Below are positions 31,293 through 40,438 of a stretch of 64,000 bases of DNA, in pieces. The stretch lies in contig NZ_JAINZW010000007.1 of the NCBI RefSeq assembly GCF_020026895.1, forward strand, positions 1-64,000. Reading direction: 5' to 3'. Positions within the stretch are counted from its first letter, which is position 1. Each line of letters opens with the position of its first letter. Origin of the DNA: Novilysobacter selenitireducens (lineage in GTDB: Bacteria; Pseudomonadota; Gammaproteobacteria; Xanthomonadales; Xanthomonadaceae). A program made the position numbers and the translations under genes. A model generated the notes under the pieces. That model was not told the origin of the DNA. It saw nothing but the letters and a program-made list of their open reading frames with translations, and did not search any database.

Positions 31293-33974
31293 ATGTCCAA
31301 CCCCCTTCCCTCCAACCTTCTGGATCGCGCGCTGGCCCCGTCCACGCGCCTGATGGCGCGCCTGCGCTTCGGCCAGAAGGCCATGGTGATCGGTGCCGCC
31401 TTCGCCCTGACCTGCGCCGTGCTGGCGGGCATCGTGCTGGTGCGCGCCAACGAGGAGATCGGCCAGGCGCAGATGCAGCTGACCGCCAACGACGGCGTCG
31501 CCAAGCTCCACTCGGCGATGCTGGCGATGCAGGCGCACCGGCAGATGGTGACGCGCCTGGCGGCGAAGGACGGCGTGGCCCCGGCCGAGATGGCCACCGC
31601 CGCGACGCAGGCCAATGCCGCGTTGGCCGACTTCGGCCGCTGGCAGGCCGAGGAGATCCCCGACGCGCCCGTCGCCGATGCGCTGAAGGCCGCGCAGGCC
31701 GCGTGGGCCAAGGCCACCGCCGCCAACGAAGACCTGTTCGCGCAGGCCGAGCTGCACAACGACGCGCTGTTCCACGTGCGCGGGATGATGCGCGAGGTCT
31801 CCGAGTACACGGGCCTGACCCAGGCCAACGACCCGGCGGTGTTCTACACCGGCCGCGCCGCCACCGAGTGGCTGCCGTCGCTGGCCGAATACACCACGCA
31901 GCAGGGCGCGGTGGCGATCCGCGTGCTGGGCGAAGGCTCGATCTGGGTCGAGGACCGCACCGGCCTTGCGATCTCCAAGAACATGCAGGAGTTCGTGCGC
32001 AGCCGCATCGAGCTGGAGCTGGCCAACGCCGAAGCCGCCGACCCGGCGCTGGCAGAGACGCTCGGCGGCCCGGTCCGCCGCGCGCTCGAGGCCATGGACA
32101 AGCAGAACGCCGCCATCCAGGAGCACATCCTGGACGCGGACATGATGGAAATGCCGGTGGCGTCGATGGCCGCCCGCGAGAACGCCACCCGCCTGGCGAT
32201 GGCCGTCGCGCTCGACGGCACGCAGGCAGCCCTGAGCGAAGCCGCCGAGAACGAAATCGGTGCCCTCAAGGCCGAGCGCGCCTCGACGATGCTGATCTGC
32301 CTGCTGGTACTGCTGCTGTCGGGCTACCTGTTCCTGGGCTTCAGCCGCAGCACGCGCACCTCGCTGCGTGAGATCCAGAGCGCCGCCGAGTCGCTGGCCG
32401 TCGGCCAGTTCCCGGAGAAGGTCCGGGTGAACAGCCGCGACGAACTGCGCGTGATCGCCGACAGCCTGGAGCAGGCCGTAGGCAGCCTGCGTCGGTTCTC
32501 CGACGCGCAGGGCCACGTGTTCGAAGCGCACCAGGCCGGCAACGTCAACGAGCGCCTGGACGCCGAGTCCTTCCCGGGTTCGTTCGGTGTCATGGCCGAC
32601 GAGATCAACACGCTGGTGACCTCGCACATCGACCTGCAGACGCGCGTCATCGAGCTGGTCGACGCCTACGGCCGCGGTGACCTCTCGCAGGACATCGAGC
32701 GCCTGCCGGGCGAGAAGGCCCGCATCACCGAGGCCGTGGACGCGGTGAAGTCGCGCATGCTGGACGTCAACGGCGAGATCAAGCGCCTGGTAGACGCGGC
32801 GGTGGAAGGCGACTTCAGCCAGCGCGGCAATGCCGACCGCTTCGAGTTCGTCTACCACGACATGGTGCAGGGCCTGAACGCCCTGATGGACAGTGCCGAC
32901 CGCGGCGTCAGCGAGATCGGCGCGCTTCTGCGCGCGGTGTCCGACGGCGACCTCACCCAGGAAGTCAGCGCCGACCTGCCCGGCCAGTTCGGCGAGCTGG
33001 CGGCCAATGCCAACGGCACCGTGCGCCAGCTGGCGACGGTGGTCGGCCAGATCCGCGCCGGCAGCGATTCGATCAACGCCGCCGCCGGCGAGATCGCCTC
33101 GGGCAACAACGACCTGTCGCAGCGCACCGAACAGCAGGCGGCCTCGTTGGAGGAAACCGCCTCGTCGATGGAGGAACTCACCTCGACCGTGCGCCAGAAC
33201 GCCGACAACGCGCGCCAGGCCAACCAGCTGGCGATCGGCGCGGCCGACGTCGCCGAGCAGGGCGGCCAGGTGGTAGGCAAGGTCGTGCAGACGATGAGCG
33301 CGATCAACGAGTCCTCGCGCAAGATCAACGACATCATCGGCGTCATCGACGGCATCGCGTTCCAGACCAACATCCTGGCGCTCAACGCCGCGGTCGAGGC
33401 CGCACGTGCCGGCGAGCAGGGCCGCGGGTTCGCGGTGGTCGCCGCCGAGGTGCGCTCGCTGGCGCAGCGCTCGGCCAACGCCGCCAAGGAGATCAAGCAG
33501 CTCATCACCGACTCGGTCGACAAGGTCGACGACGGCACGCGCCTGGTCGACCAGGCCGGCAAGACGATGGGCGAGATCGTGACCAGCGTGAAGCGCGTCA
33601 GCGACATCATCGCCGACATCAGCGCCGCGTCGCAGGAGCAGACCACCGGCATCGAGCAGATCAACCAGGCGATCCTGCAGATGGACGAGGGCACGCAGCA
33701 GAACGCCGCGCTGGTCGAGGAGGCCTCCGCCGCCGCGCGCAGCATGGAGCAGCAGTCGGTGCAGCTGGCGCAGATGGTGGCTTCGTTCCACCTGGCCGGT
33801 CATGAGGATGGCGACACCAAGGCCACGCCGCGCGCGGCCGGCAACATCGAGGTCAACCACGGCCACCACGGCGCGCGCCATGCACGCACGCCGGCACCGC
33901 CGCGTCCGCGTCCGCCGGCCCGCAAGCGCGGCGCCAACGGCGGCGGCAACGAGCAGCACTGGCAGGAGTTCTGA
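31293..33974 (+). CDS. Methyl-accepting chemotaxis protein with C-terminal CheR/CheB-tethering pentapeptide
   Basis: Transmembrane chemoreceptor of 893 residues. TM1 is near residues 30-51 (AMVIGAAFALTCAVLAGIVLV), and a large periplasmic or sensing region of about 280 residues follows. TM2 is near 330-350 (STMLICLLVLLLSGYLFLGF). HAMP-like segments follow (SLREIQSAAESLAVGQFPEK and a second, LRAVSDGDLTQEVSADL). The kinase-control tip is IDGIAFQTNILALNAAVEAA and [21 protein letters not shown] flexible His/Arg/Pro-rich tail ends in HWQEF, which fits the xWxxF tether for CheR and CheB. cheR, cheD and cheB lie downstream. The ATG at 31293 is chosen because the FliA promoter covers earlier starts. 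Confidence 0.95.
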   Translation: MSNPLPSNLLDRALAPSTRLMARLRFGQKAMVIGAAFALTCAVLAGIVLVRANEEIGQAQMQLTANDGVAKLHSAMLAMQAHRQMVTRLAAKDGVAPAEMATAATQANAALADFGRWQAEEIPDAPVADALKAAQAAWAKATAANEDLFAQAELHNDALFHVRGMMREVSEYTGLTQANDPAVFYTGRAATEWLPSLAEYTTQQGAVAIRVLGEGSIWVEDRTGLAISKNMQEFVRSRIELELANAEAADPALAETLGGPVRRALEAMDKQNAAIQEHILDADMMEMPVASMAARENATRLAMAVALDGTQAALSEAAENEIGALKAERASTMLICLLVLLLSGYLFLGFSRSTRTSLREIQSAAESLAVGQFPEKVRVNSRDELRVIADSLEQAVGSLRRFSDAQGHVFEAHQAGNVNERLDAESFPGSFGVMADEINTLVTSHIDLQTRVIELVDAYGRGDLSQDIERLPGEKARITEAVDAVKSRMLDVNGEIKRLVDAAVEGDFSQRGNADRFEFVYHDMVQGLNALMDSADRGVSEIGALLRAVSDGDLTQEVSADLPGQFGELAANANGTVRQLATVVGQIRAGSDSINAAAGEIASGNNDLSQRTEQQAASLEETASSMEELTSTVRQNADNARQANQLAIGAADVAEQGGQVVGKVVQTMSAINESSRKINDIIGVIDGIAFQTNILALNAAVEAARAGEQGRGFAVVAAEVRSLAQRSANAAKEIKQLITDSVDKVDDGTRLVDQAGKTMGEIVTSVKRVSDIIADISAASQEQTTGIEQINQAILQMDEGTQQNAALVEEASAAARSMEQQSVQLAQMVASFHLAGHEDGDTKATPRAAGNIEVNHGHHGARHARTPAPPRPRPPARKRGANGGGNEQHWQEF

Positions 33975-34002
33975 GGCGTGCCGCACTTCGCGTGCGGAGG
34001 GT

Positions 34003-34041
34003 GGGGTCACGGCGCGGGGGTGCCGTGGCCCCGCCCGTTTT
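34003..34041 (+). terminator. Probable terminator after the chemoreceptor
   Basis: GGGGTCACGGC and GCCGTGGCCCC form an 11-bp stem with one mismatch, followed by GCCCGTTTTC. The T tract is short, so readthrough into the GGDEF/EAL gene is possible. Confidence 0.55.
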
Positions 34042-34149
34042 CAGACCCGGTTGTTCGATGAACCCCCCACGCGTCCCCCTGTCGCCCTGCGCCGCGCGCG
34101 CACGGCCGACTGCCGGTACCGATGACCGACCTTCGATGACCGACCTTTG

Positions 34150-36321
34150 ATGAGCGCCGACGACCTGCCCCCCGACGTCGACACCGATACCGGCACCGCC
34201 GGTGGCGCCGAGTTCGACGACCTGATTGCGCTGGCCAGCGACCTGCTCGGCGTGCGCGGTGCGGGCATCGCCGTGGGCCGTGGCGCCCGCGCCCGCTGGA
34301 TCGCCGCGCTGCGCATGCCGGCGGCCACGGGGCTTGAAGCCGAATTCGCGGCCGTCGATGCCACCGCCGGTGCGCTGCACGTGGCTGCGCTGGAGGCCGG
34401 CGCGAACGCGGCGCCGGGCTCGTCGCTCGCCGGCATCGCCTTGTCCGACCACACCGGCCAACCGCTGGGCACGTTGTGCGTGGTCGGAGATGCGCTGCCC
34501 CCGGCCGACACGCTGGAGCGCGGGCTGCGCCGCCTGGGCCGGCTTGCGACGCGCCTGCTGGAGCGCCACCAGCTGCAACGCCGCAACCGCATCGCTTCGC
34601 AGATCATGCAGGCCGACTTCAGCGCCGTGGTCGTGACCGACGACGACGGCCGCATCGCGTTCGCCAACCGCGCCGCGCAGCGGATGTTTGGCCGCGGCGC
34701 GCGCGCCATGCGCGGCATGCCGCTGGACGTGCTCTTCCCGGCGCACCTGCAACCCGACGCCGGCATCGCGGCGCGGTTCCTGCAGTCGCACGCCGATGCG
34801 AGCGCTGCGGCCATCGAATCCGTGCACCTGCGCATCCCGGGTGCCGACGACACCTACCGCACGCTGGAAGCCGCGCGCTGCAGCTGGCGCCTGGCCCGTG
34901 GCCAGGGCATCGCGCTGATCCTGCGCGACATCACCGACCGGCTGCAGCAGGAAGACCGCCTGCGCCGCATCGCGCTCTTCGACCCGCTGACCGGGCTGCC
35001 CAACCGCAATGGCCTGACCGAGGCGCTGGACCGCCTGCAGGCCGGCGGCGAGTCGCGCATCGGCCTGGCGCTGGTCGACCTGGACCACTTCAAGGCGATC
35101 AACGACACGGTCGGCCACGCCATCGGCGACCGCGTGCTGCGCCGCGCTGCCGCACGCCTGCGCCGTGCCCTGCCTGCCGGTGCGATTGCCGCGCGGCTGG
35201 GCGGCGACGAATTCGCGCTGGCCTTCTCCGGTCTGGACGTCGAGCAGGCCGGCGTGGCGCTGGCACGCGCCCTGGATGCACTGGCGCGCCCGCTGTTGCT
35301 GGACGGCCACCACGTGCACCTGGAGGCGAGCGCCGGGCTGGCGATGAGCCGCCGCGACCACGACGACGAGGCGCTGCACGACCTGCTCGCGCGCGCCGAC
35401 CTGGCGCTGTACAAGGCCAAGGGCGACGGCCATCGGCAGGTCGCGGTGTTCGAACCGGCCATGCGCGACGAGGTGATCGCCCGCCGCCAGCTCGACCTGG
35501 AGTTGCGCCAGGCCTGCGCACGCGGCGAGTTCGAACTGCATTACCAGCCGCAGGTGGACCTGGTGACGGGCCGCACCGTCGGTGCCGAAGCGCTGCTGCG
35601 CTGGCGGCATCCGCGTCGCGGGCTGCTGGCCCCCGTGGACTTCATCGATGCGCTGGCCGCCAGCCCGGCCGCGGCCGAGGTCGGCGGCTGGATCCTCCGC
35701 CAGGCCTGCGCGGATGCGGCGCGCTGGCCGCAGGTGGACGGCTGCGATGTCGCCATCAGCATCAACCTGTTCCCGGTGCAGGTGAACGACGGCCGCCTGC
35801 AGGCCGAGGTCGACCGCGCGCTCAACGACAGCGGACTGGCGCCGCACCGGCTCGAGCTCGAAATCACCGAATCCATCGCCCTGCGGCCCGACGACCATGC
35901 CGCACTGGCGCTGGCGGCGTTGCGCGCGCGCGGGATTGGCCTGGCGTTCGACGACTTCGGTACCGGCTTCGCGTCGCTGTCGCTGCTGCAGCGCTTCCCG
36001 ATCGACCGGGTCAAGATCGACCGCTCGTTCGTGCGCGACATGCTGGCCAACCGCGACGACGCGGCCATCGTGCGTTCGATCGTGCTGATCTCGCGCAACC
36101 TGGACCTGCGCGTGGTGGCCGAGGGCGTGGAGCACGACGACCAGGCGCAACTGCTGCGCGGGTTGGGCTGCCATGGCGCGCAAGGGTTCCTGTACGCCCC
36201 GGCGCTGGACGCGGCGGCGTTCGACCTGTGGCTGGCGCGCCATTTCCGCAACCCGGCCGATGCGCCGGTCGCCACGCCCGGCATCACGATGCCCGGCGCG
36301 CAGGTGCACGACCATGGCTGA
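34150..36321 (+). CDS. GAF-PAS-GGDEF-EAL cyclic-di-GMP enzyme
   Basis: A 723-residue soluble protein. The N-terminus (about 20-140) looks like a GAF domain (LLGVRGAGIAVGRGARARWI, LGTLCVVGDALPPADTLERG). A PAS domain follows (about 150-265; IMQADFSAVVVTDDDGRIAF, ANRAAQRMFG). The GGDEF domain has FDPLTGLPNRNGL and an intact RLGGDEFALAF (about residue 352). The EAL domain has GAEALLRW (about 477), LEITESIAL and DDFGTGFASL (about 600). Both active sites look complete, so it could make or break c-di-GMP. It overlaps cheR by 8 bases, tying second-messenger control to receptor adaptation. A TTG three bases upstream is an unlikely start. Confidence 0.92.
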   Translation: MSADDLPPDVDTDTGTAGGAEFDDLIALASDLLGVRGAGIAVGRGARARWIAALRMPAATGLEAEFAAVDATAGALHVAALEAGANAAPGSSLAGIALSDHTGQPLGTLCVVGDALPPADTLERGLRRLGRLATRLLERHQLQRRNRIASQIMQADFSAVVVTDDDGRIAFANRAAQRMFGRGARAMRGMPLDVLFPAHLQPDAGIAARFLQSHADASAAAIESVHLRIPGADDTYRTLEAARCSWRLARGQGIALILRDITDRLQQEDRLRRIALFDPLTGLPNRNGLTEALDRLQAGGESRIGLALVDLDHFKAINDTVGHAIGDRVLRRAAARLRRALPAGAIAARLGGDEFALAFSGLDVEQAGVALARALDALARPLLLDGHHVHLEASAGLAMSRRDHDDEALHDLLARADLALYKAKGDGHRQVAVFEPAMRDEVIARRQLDLELRQACARGEFELHYQPQVDLVTGRTVGAEALLRWRHPRRGLLAPVDFIDALAASPAAAEVGGWILRQACADAARWPQVDGCDVAISINLFPVQVNDGRLQAEVDRALNDSGLAPHRLELEITESIALRPDDHAALALAALRARGIGLAFDDFGTGFASLSLLQRFPIDRVKIDRSFVRDMLANRDDAAIVRSIVLISRNLDLRVVAEGVEHDDQAQLLRGLGCHGAQGFLYAPALDAAAFDLWLARHFRNPADAPVATPGITMPGAQVHDHG

Positions 36322-37195
36322 CGGCCGCGCACCCCGCCACACGGCGACCCGGCACGCACGGGAAGAACGCGACTTCGAGTTCACCGAACGCGACTTCCGC
36401 CGCATCGCGCGGCTGATCCACGCGCGCGCCGGCATCCACCTCAACGACCACAAGCGCGACATGGTCTACGGCCGCCTGGCGCGGCGCCTGCGCGTGCACG
36501 GCCACACGCGCTTCTGCGACTACCTGGACGCGCTGGAAGCCGACGACGGGCCCGAGTGGCAGGACTTCGTCAATGCGCTGACGACCAACCTGACCTCGTT
36601 CTTTCGCGAGGCCTACCACTTCGACATGCTGGTCGAGCACCTGCGCGCCTCCGGCCCGGGGCCGCACACCATCTGGTGCTGCGCCGCCTCCACCGGCGAG
36701 GAGCCGTACTCGATCGCGATCGCCGCGTGCGAGGCGTTCGGCACCGACACCCCGCCGGTGCGCATCCTGGCCACCGACATCGACACCGCGGTGCTGGAGA
36801 CCGCGCGCGAGGGCGTCTACCCGCTCGAGCGCATCGGCCTGCTGTCGCCTGAGCGCAAGCGCGCGTTCTTCCAGCGCGGCAGTGGCCCCAATGCCGACCT
36901 GTGCCGGGTGCGCCCGGCGCTGCAACAGATGGTGACGTTCCGCCCGCTCAACCTGCTGGGCGAAGGCTACGGGTTGCGCGGCGGCTTCACCGCGGTGTTC
37001 TGCCGCAACGTGATGATCTATTTCGACAAGCCGACGCAGTACCGCGTGCTGCAGCGGATCGTGCCGCTGATGGCGCCAGGTGGCGTGCTGTTCGCCGGGC
37101 ACTCGGAAAGCTTCACCCACGCGCACGACATCGTCGAGCCGTGCGGGCGCACAACGTACCGCGCGGCCGGCCGCACACGCGGAGGCACGCCGTGA
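36314..37195 (+). CDS. cheR: Chemoreceptor methyltransferase CheR
   Basis: CheR (293 residues) methylates receptor glutamates with S-adenosylmethionine. The N-terminal helical domain ([39 protein letters not shown]-like) precedes the catalytic domain: [55 protein letters not shown] and [14 protein letters not shown]. The ATG at 36314 overlaps the end of the GGDEF/EAL gene; upstream in-frame codons belong to that gene. The beta-subdomain that binds pentapeptides is expected in this type, and the receptor at 31293 carries such a peptide. cheD follows with a 4-base overlap. Confidence 0.96.
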   Translation: MADGRAPRHTATRHAREERDFEFTERDFRRIARLIHARAGIHLNDHKRDMVYGRLARRLRVHGHTRFCDYLDALEADDGPEWQDFVNALTTNLTSFFREAYHFDMLVEHLRASGPGPHTIWCCAASTGEEPYSIAIAACEAFGTDTPPVRILATDIDTAVLETAREGVYPLERIGLLSPERKRAFFQRGSGPNADLCRVRPALQQMVTFRPLNLLGEGYGLRGGFTAVFCRNVMIYFDKPTQYRVLQRIVPLMAPGGVLFAGHSESFTHAHDIVEPCGRTTYRAAGRTRGGTP

Positions 37196-37845
37196 ACGCC
37201 GTCGTCCGCAGCGTGCGCCGTACGTTGCCGCCGGTGCCCGCCGAGCCGGCCACCTATTACGACAGCGCCATCGATAGCGAGGCGATCAAGCTGCTGCCGG
37301 CCGACTACGTGGTCACCGACCGCCCGGTCGCGCTGGTCACGCTGCTGGGTTCGTGCGTCGCCGCCTGCCTGTACGACCCGACGATGGCCGTGGGCGGGAT
37401 GAACCACTTCATGCTTCCCGACGGCGGCGTCGCCGATGGCGATGCGCGTGCGGTGCCGGCCGGTGGCGACACCGTCAGTGCCCGCTACGGCATGCACGCC
37501 ATGGAACTGCTGATCAACGACCTGCTCAAGCGCGGCGCGCGCCGGCAGCGGCTTCTGGCCAAGGTGTTCGGCGGCGGCAACGTGCTCAGCGGCTTCCAGA
37601 CCGACCCCATCGGCACGCGCAACGCGCGCTTCGTGCTGGAGTACCTGCGCGCCGAGCGCATCCCGGTGCTGGCCGAGGACCTGGGCGACATCCACCCGCG
37701 CAAGGTGTGCTTCTTCGCCCAGACCGGCCGCGCGCTGGTGCGCCGCCTGCCGGCCACGCGCGAGGCCGAGATCGCCAAGCTCGAGCGCGCCTACTACGGC
37801 CAGCTCACCCAGGCGCCCGTCGCCGGCAGCGTGGAGTTGTTCTGA
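37192..37845 (+). CDS. cheD: Chemoreceptor glutamine deamidase CheD
   Basis: CheD (217 residues) deamidates receptor glutamines. The catalytic cysteine is Cys55 in [13 protein letters not shown] and the histidine is His72 in [17 protein letters not shown] and [19 protein letters not shown] are also conserved. The GTG at 37192 overlaps the cheR stop (GTGA) and follows GGAGG. The C-terminus is AGSVELF, a tail it shares with the receptor-like protein at 39165. The stop overlaps the cheB start by one base. Confidence 0.94.
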   Translation: MNAVVRSVRRTLPPVPAEPATYYDSAIDSEAIKLLPADYVVTDRPVALVTLLGSCVAACLYDPTMAVGGMNHFMLPDGGVADGDARAVPAGGDTVSARYGMHAMELLINDLLKRGARRQRLLAKVFGGGNVLSGFQTDPIGTRNARFVLEYLRAERIPVLAEDLGDIHPRKVCFFAQTGRALVRRLPATREAEIAKLERAYYGQLTQAPVAGSVELF

Positions 37846-38939
37846 TGGCCGCAGTGACGCCCGCCGCACCACGCGGCGCCGCGCCCGTACGCCCCGTGCG
37901 CGTGCTCGTAGTCGACGATTCCGCGCTGATCCGCAAGCTGCTGGGCGAGCTGCTGTCGCAGGACCCGGGCATCGTCGTGGTCGGCACCGCGTCGGACCCG
38001 TTCATCGCGCGCGAGAAGATCAAGCAGCTCAACCCCGACGTGCTGACGCTGGACGTCGAGATGCCGCGCATGGACGGCCTGACGTTCCTGCAGAACCTGA
38101 TGCGGCTGCGGCCGATGCCGGTGGTGATGCTGTCGTCGCTGACCGAGCGTGGCGCGCAGGTGACGCTGGACGCGCTGGCGCTGGGCGCGGTCGACTTCGT
38201 CGCCAAGCCCAAGCTGGACATCGCTCGGGGGTTGCGCGACTACGCGCAACTGCTGGCGGAAAAAGTGAAGCTGGCCGCGCAGGCGCGCGTGACCGCGATG
38301 AGCCCGGTGCCGCAGGACCTGCGCGATGCCTCCGCGCCGCGCGCGATCGGCTACCGCACCACCGACCGGCTGCTGGCCATCGGCGCGTCGGCGGGCGGCA
38401 CCGAGGCCATCCGCCACGTGCTGGCCTCGATGCCAGCCGACGCGCCCGCCACGGTGATCAGCCAGCACATCCCCGCTGCCTTCAGCACCGCCTTTGCCGA
38501 GCGCCTGGACCGGCACAGCCGGATGACGGTGATCGAAGCGACCTGCGACCAGCCGCTGCTGCCGGGCCACGCCTACGTCGCGCCCGGCGGCCGCCACCTG
38601 CGCGTGTTCCGCAGCGGCGCGCGCTGGCACTGCCGCCTGGGCGACGACGACCCGGTGCGCGGCCACCGGCCGAGCGTCGACGTGATGTTCGACTCCCTCG
38701 CCCGCTGCGCCGGGGCCAACGTCAGCGCTGCGTTGCTGACCGGCATGGGCGACGACGGTGCGCGCGGCCTGCTCGCGCTGCGCCAGGCCGGCGCCCTGAC
38801 GCTGGCCCAGGACCAGGAAACCAGCGTGATCTGGGGCATGCCCGGCGCCGCGGTGGCGATGGGCGCAGCGCAGTCGGTGGTGCCGCTGTCGGACGTGGCG
38901 GAGCGGTTGCTGGCCGAGGTGTCGGCCGCTGGCGGGTGA
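37845..38939 (+). CDS. cheB: Receptor methylesterase/deamidase CheB
   Basis: CheB (364 residues) removes receptor methyl groups when phosphorylated by CheA. The receiver domain has Asp70 in [11 protein letters not shown] and [10 protein letters not shown]. The C-terminal esterase has the triad Ser182 (GASAGGTEA), His208 ([10 protein letters not shown]) and Asp303/304 ([10 protein letters not shown]). A linker of about 30 residues joins them. It closes the cheR-cheD-cheB run; the cluster 1 site between cheA and motC, where cheB often lies, is empty here, so this one CheB probably serves both kinases. Confidence 0.96.
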   Translation: MAAVTPAAPRGAAPVRPVRVLVVDDSALIRKLLGELLSQDPGIVVVGTASDPFIAREKIKQLNPDVLTLDVEMPRMDGLTFLQNLMRLRPMPVVMLSSLTERGAQVTLDALALGAVDFVAKPKLDIARGLRDYAQLLAEKVKLAAQARVTAMSPVPQDLRDASAPRAIGYRTTDRLLAIGASAGGTEAIRHVLASMPADAPATVISQHIPAAFSTAFAERLDRHSRMTVIEATCDQPLLPGHAYVAPGGRHLRVFRSGARWHCRLGDDDPVRGHRPSVDVMFDSLARCAGANVSAALLTGMGDDGARGLLALRQAGALTLAQDQETSVIWGMPGAAVAMGAAQSVVPLSDVAERLLAEVSAAGG

Positions 38940-38981
38940 AACCGCGGCGCAGTGGAATTGTCTCCTCGCGTAGCCACAGTT

Positions 38982-39008
38982 CCGTCATTCCCGCGAAGGC
39001 GGGAATGA
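38982..39008. repeat. ATTCCCGCG palindrome after cheB
   Basis: CCGTCATTCCCGCGAAGGCG with its complement GGGAATGAC forms one compact palindrome. It is the same family as the inverted pair at 19437-19573. Confidence 0.8.
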
Positions 39009-39108
39009 CTGGAAACGGAGAGTCGACGGAGGCGAGCCAAGTCGTTGAACGACACTCAGTCCCTTCCCGAACCGCGACTTCCATCGCGCCCGTTCACGAA
39101 GCTGCATC

Positions 39109-39135
39109 TAAAGCACGGCCGCGCGGTGCCGTTAT
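39109..39135 (+). promoter_or_regulatory. FliA promoter of the receptor-like gene
   Basis: TAAAGCAC, 11 bases, GCCGTTAT. TAAAG and GCCG-T-A match the sigma-28 consensus at exact spacing. Predicted transcription start is near 39143, so translation from 39045 or 39141 is unlikely and the ATG at 39165 is favoured. Confidence 0.7.
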
Positions 39136-39164
39136 CACCCATGAAGTCCCCGACGAGAACTGCG

Positions 39165-40331
39165 ATGGACCCCCGCGTACTGATCCGCCTTGCAGCGCCC
39201 CTTGCGCTCACCCTGATCCTCACCATCGCCGAGATCCTCGGTTGGCCGCTGGCCGTCCGCCTCGGCACGATGGCGGCGATGACCCTGGCCTGGTTGGCGT
39301 TTGCCTGGAGTGCCTACCGCCCGGCGGAAGCCAATGCGCTGTCGCGCGAGCAGACCCGCCTGCTGGAGGAACTGCGCAACTTCGTCGGTTCGGAAGTGTC
39401 CGGCTCCAAGCAGGAGATCGAACGCACCCGCGAGCTGATCCGCGAGTCCGTCGCCAAGCTCGGTTCGAGCTTCGATGCGGTCAACCGCAAGTCGCGCCAG
39501 CAGGGTGAGGTCGTCGCCCGCATCATCGACCGCACCGGCGATGACGGCGCGGGCGTGGACGTGCAGCAGTTCGCGCTGCAGGCCAGCCAGAAGATGGAGC
39601 AGCTGGTGGAAGCGCTGGAGGCCGTCGCCGGCCAGAGCGGCACCACCGTGACCCACATCGACGCGATGGCCGAGCACCTGGACGGCATCTTCGCGCTGCT
39701 GGAAGACGTCAAGTCGATCGCCGACCAGACCAACCTGCTGGCGCTGAACGCCGCCATCGAGGCTGCGCGTGCCGGTGAAGCGGGTCGCGGCTTCGCGGTG
39801 GTGGCCGACGAGGTGCGAAACCTGTCGGAGCGCTCGACCGCCTTCAACGAACAGATCCGCAAGCTGGCGCACAGCTCGAAGGAATCCATCGCCAAGGTGC
39901 GCGACACCGTCACCACCATGGCCTCGCGCGACCTGGACCGCTCGCGCGGTGCCCGCGCCGAGGCGGCCGCCATGCTGGAGCGCGTGGACGGCATCAACCG
40001 CGGCCTGGGCAACGGCATGCGCGAGATCGCCGAGTGCGGCCGCGCGATCGACGGCTCGGTGGCCGAAGCCGTGCGCTCGCTGCAGTTCGAGGACATCGCC
40101 ACCCAGGCACTGGGCGCGGCCAACCTGCACCTGGAGCGCCTGAGCGCGATCAACCAGGAAGCCACCGCCCTGCACGAACTGCTGCACCGCAGCCACCACG
40201 ATTCTGAGGTCAAGCAGGCGCTGGGCAAGCTGGTGCAGCGCATCGGCCAGATGCGCAGCGAGTGGGAGCGCCCGCCGCACAAGCCGGTGATGCAGCAGTC
40301 GATGGACGCCGGCAGCGTCGAGCTCTTCTGA
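39165..40331 (+). CDS. Short chemoreceptor-like protein with two N-terminal helices and VELF tail
   Basis: A 388-residue MCP-signalling-domain protein without a periplasmic sensor domain. Two closely spaced membrane helices ([20 protein letters not shown] and [20 protein letters not shown]) form a hairpin. Then comes a coiled coil with the conserved tip [20 protein letters not shown] and [20 protein letters not shown]. After the tip the return helix holds [20 protein letters not shown], a QFEDI motif typical of this receptor-like subgroup. There is no HAMP. The C-terminus is AGSVELF. The start at 39165 is preferred over 39141 and 39045 because of the FliA promoter position. It may sense an intracellular or membrane signal. 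Confidence 0.88.
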   Translation: MDPRVLIRLAAPLALTLILTIAEILGWPLAVRLGTMAAMTLAWLAFAWSAYRPAEANALSREQTRLLEELRNFVGSEVSGSKQEIERTRELIRESVAKLGSSFDAVNRKSRQQGEVVARIIDRTGDDGAGVDVQQFALQASQKMEQLVEALEAVAGQSGTTVTHIDAMAEHLDGIFALLEDVKSIADQTNLLALNAAIEAARAGEAGRGFAVVADEVRNLSERSTAFNEQIRKLAHSSKESIAKVRDTVTTMASRDLDRSRGARAEAAAMLERVDGINRGLGNGMREIAECGRAIDGSVAEAVRSLQFEDIATQALGAANLHLERLSAINQEATALHELLHRSHHDSEVKQALGKLVQRIGQMRSEWERPPHKPVMQQSMDAGSVELF

Positions 40332-40359
40332 CGCCACCTGAGCGGTTCAGCTTCACAAC

Positions 40360-40392
40360 GACGCCGGTCCATCGACCGGCGTCACTTTTTTC
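40360..40392 (+). terminator. Rho-independent terminator after the receptor-like gene
   Basis: GACGCCGGT, CCATCG loop, ACCGGCGTC followed by ACTTTTTT. It ends the chemotaxis region and lies inside an upstream open extension of the next gene, which helps exclude that extension. Confidence 0.88.
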
Positions 40393-40438
40393 CGCGGCTG
40401 TCGTGGACCCTTCACCGCCCACGCGGCAGACTGGCCGC

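Noticed and set aside
30651-34010. Minus-strand open frame of 1119 codons across the chemoreceptor
   Set aside because: Only its last 101 codons encode a recognisable protein (TonB C-domain); the rest is antisense to the receptor, a common effect of high G+C.
34105-34119. GCCGACTG and GCCGGTAC upstream of the GGDEF/EAL gene as FliA -10 elements
   Set aside because: No TAAAG- or TCAAG-like element lies at the required distance.
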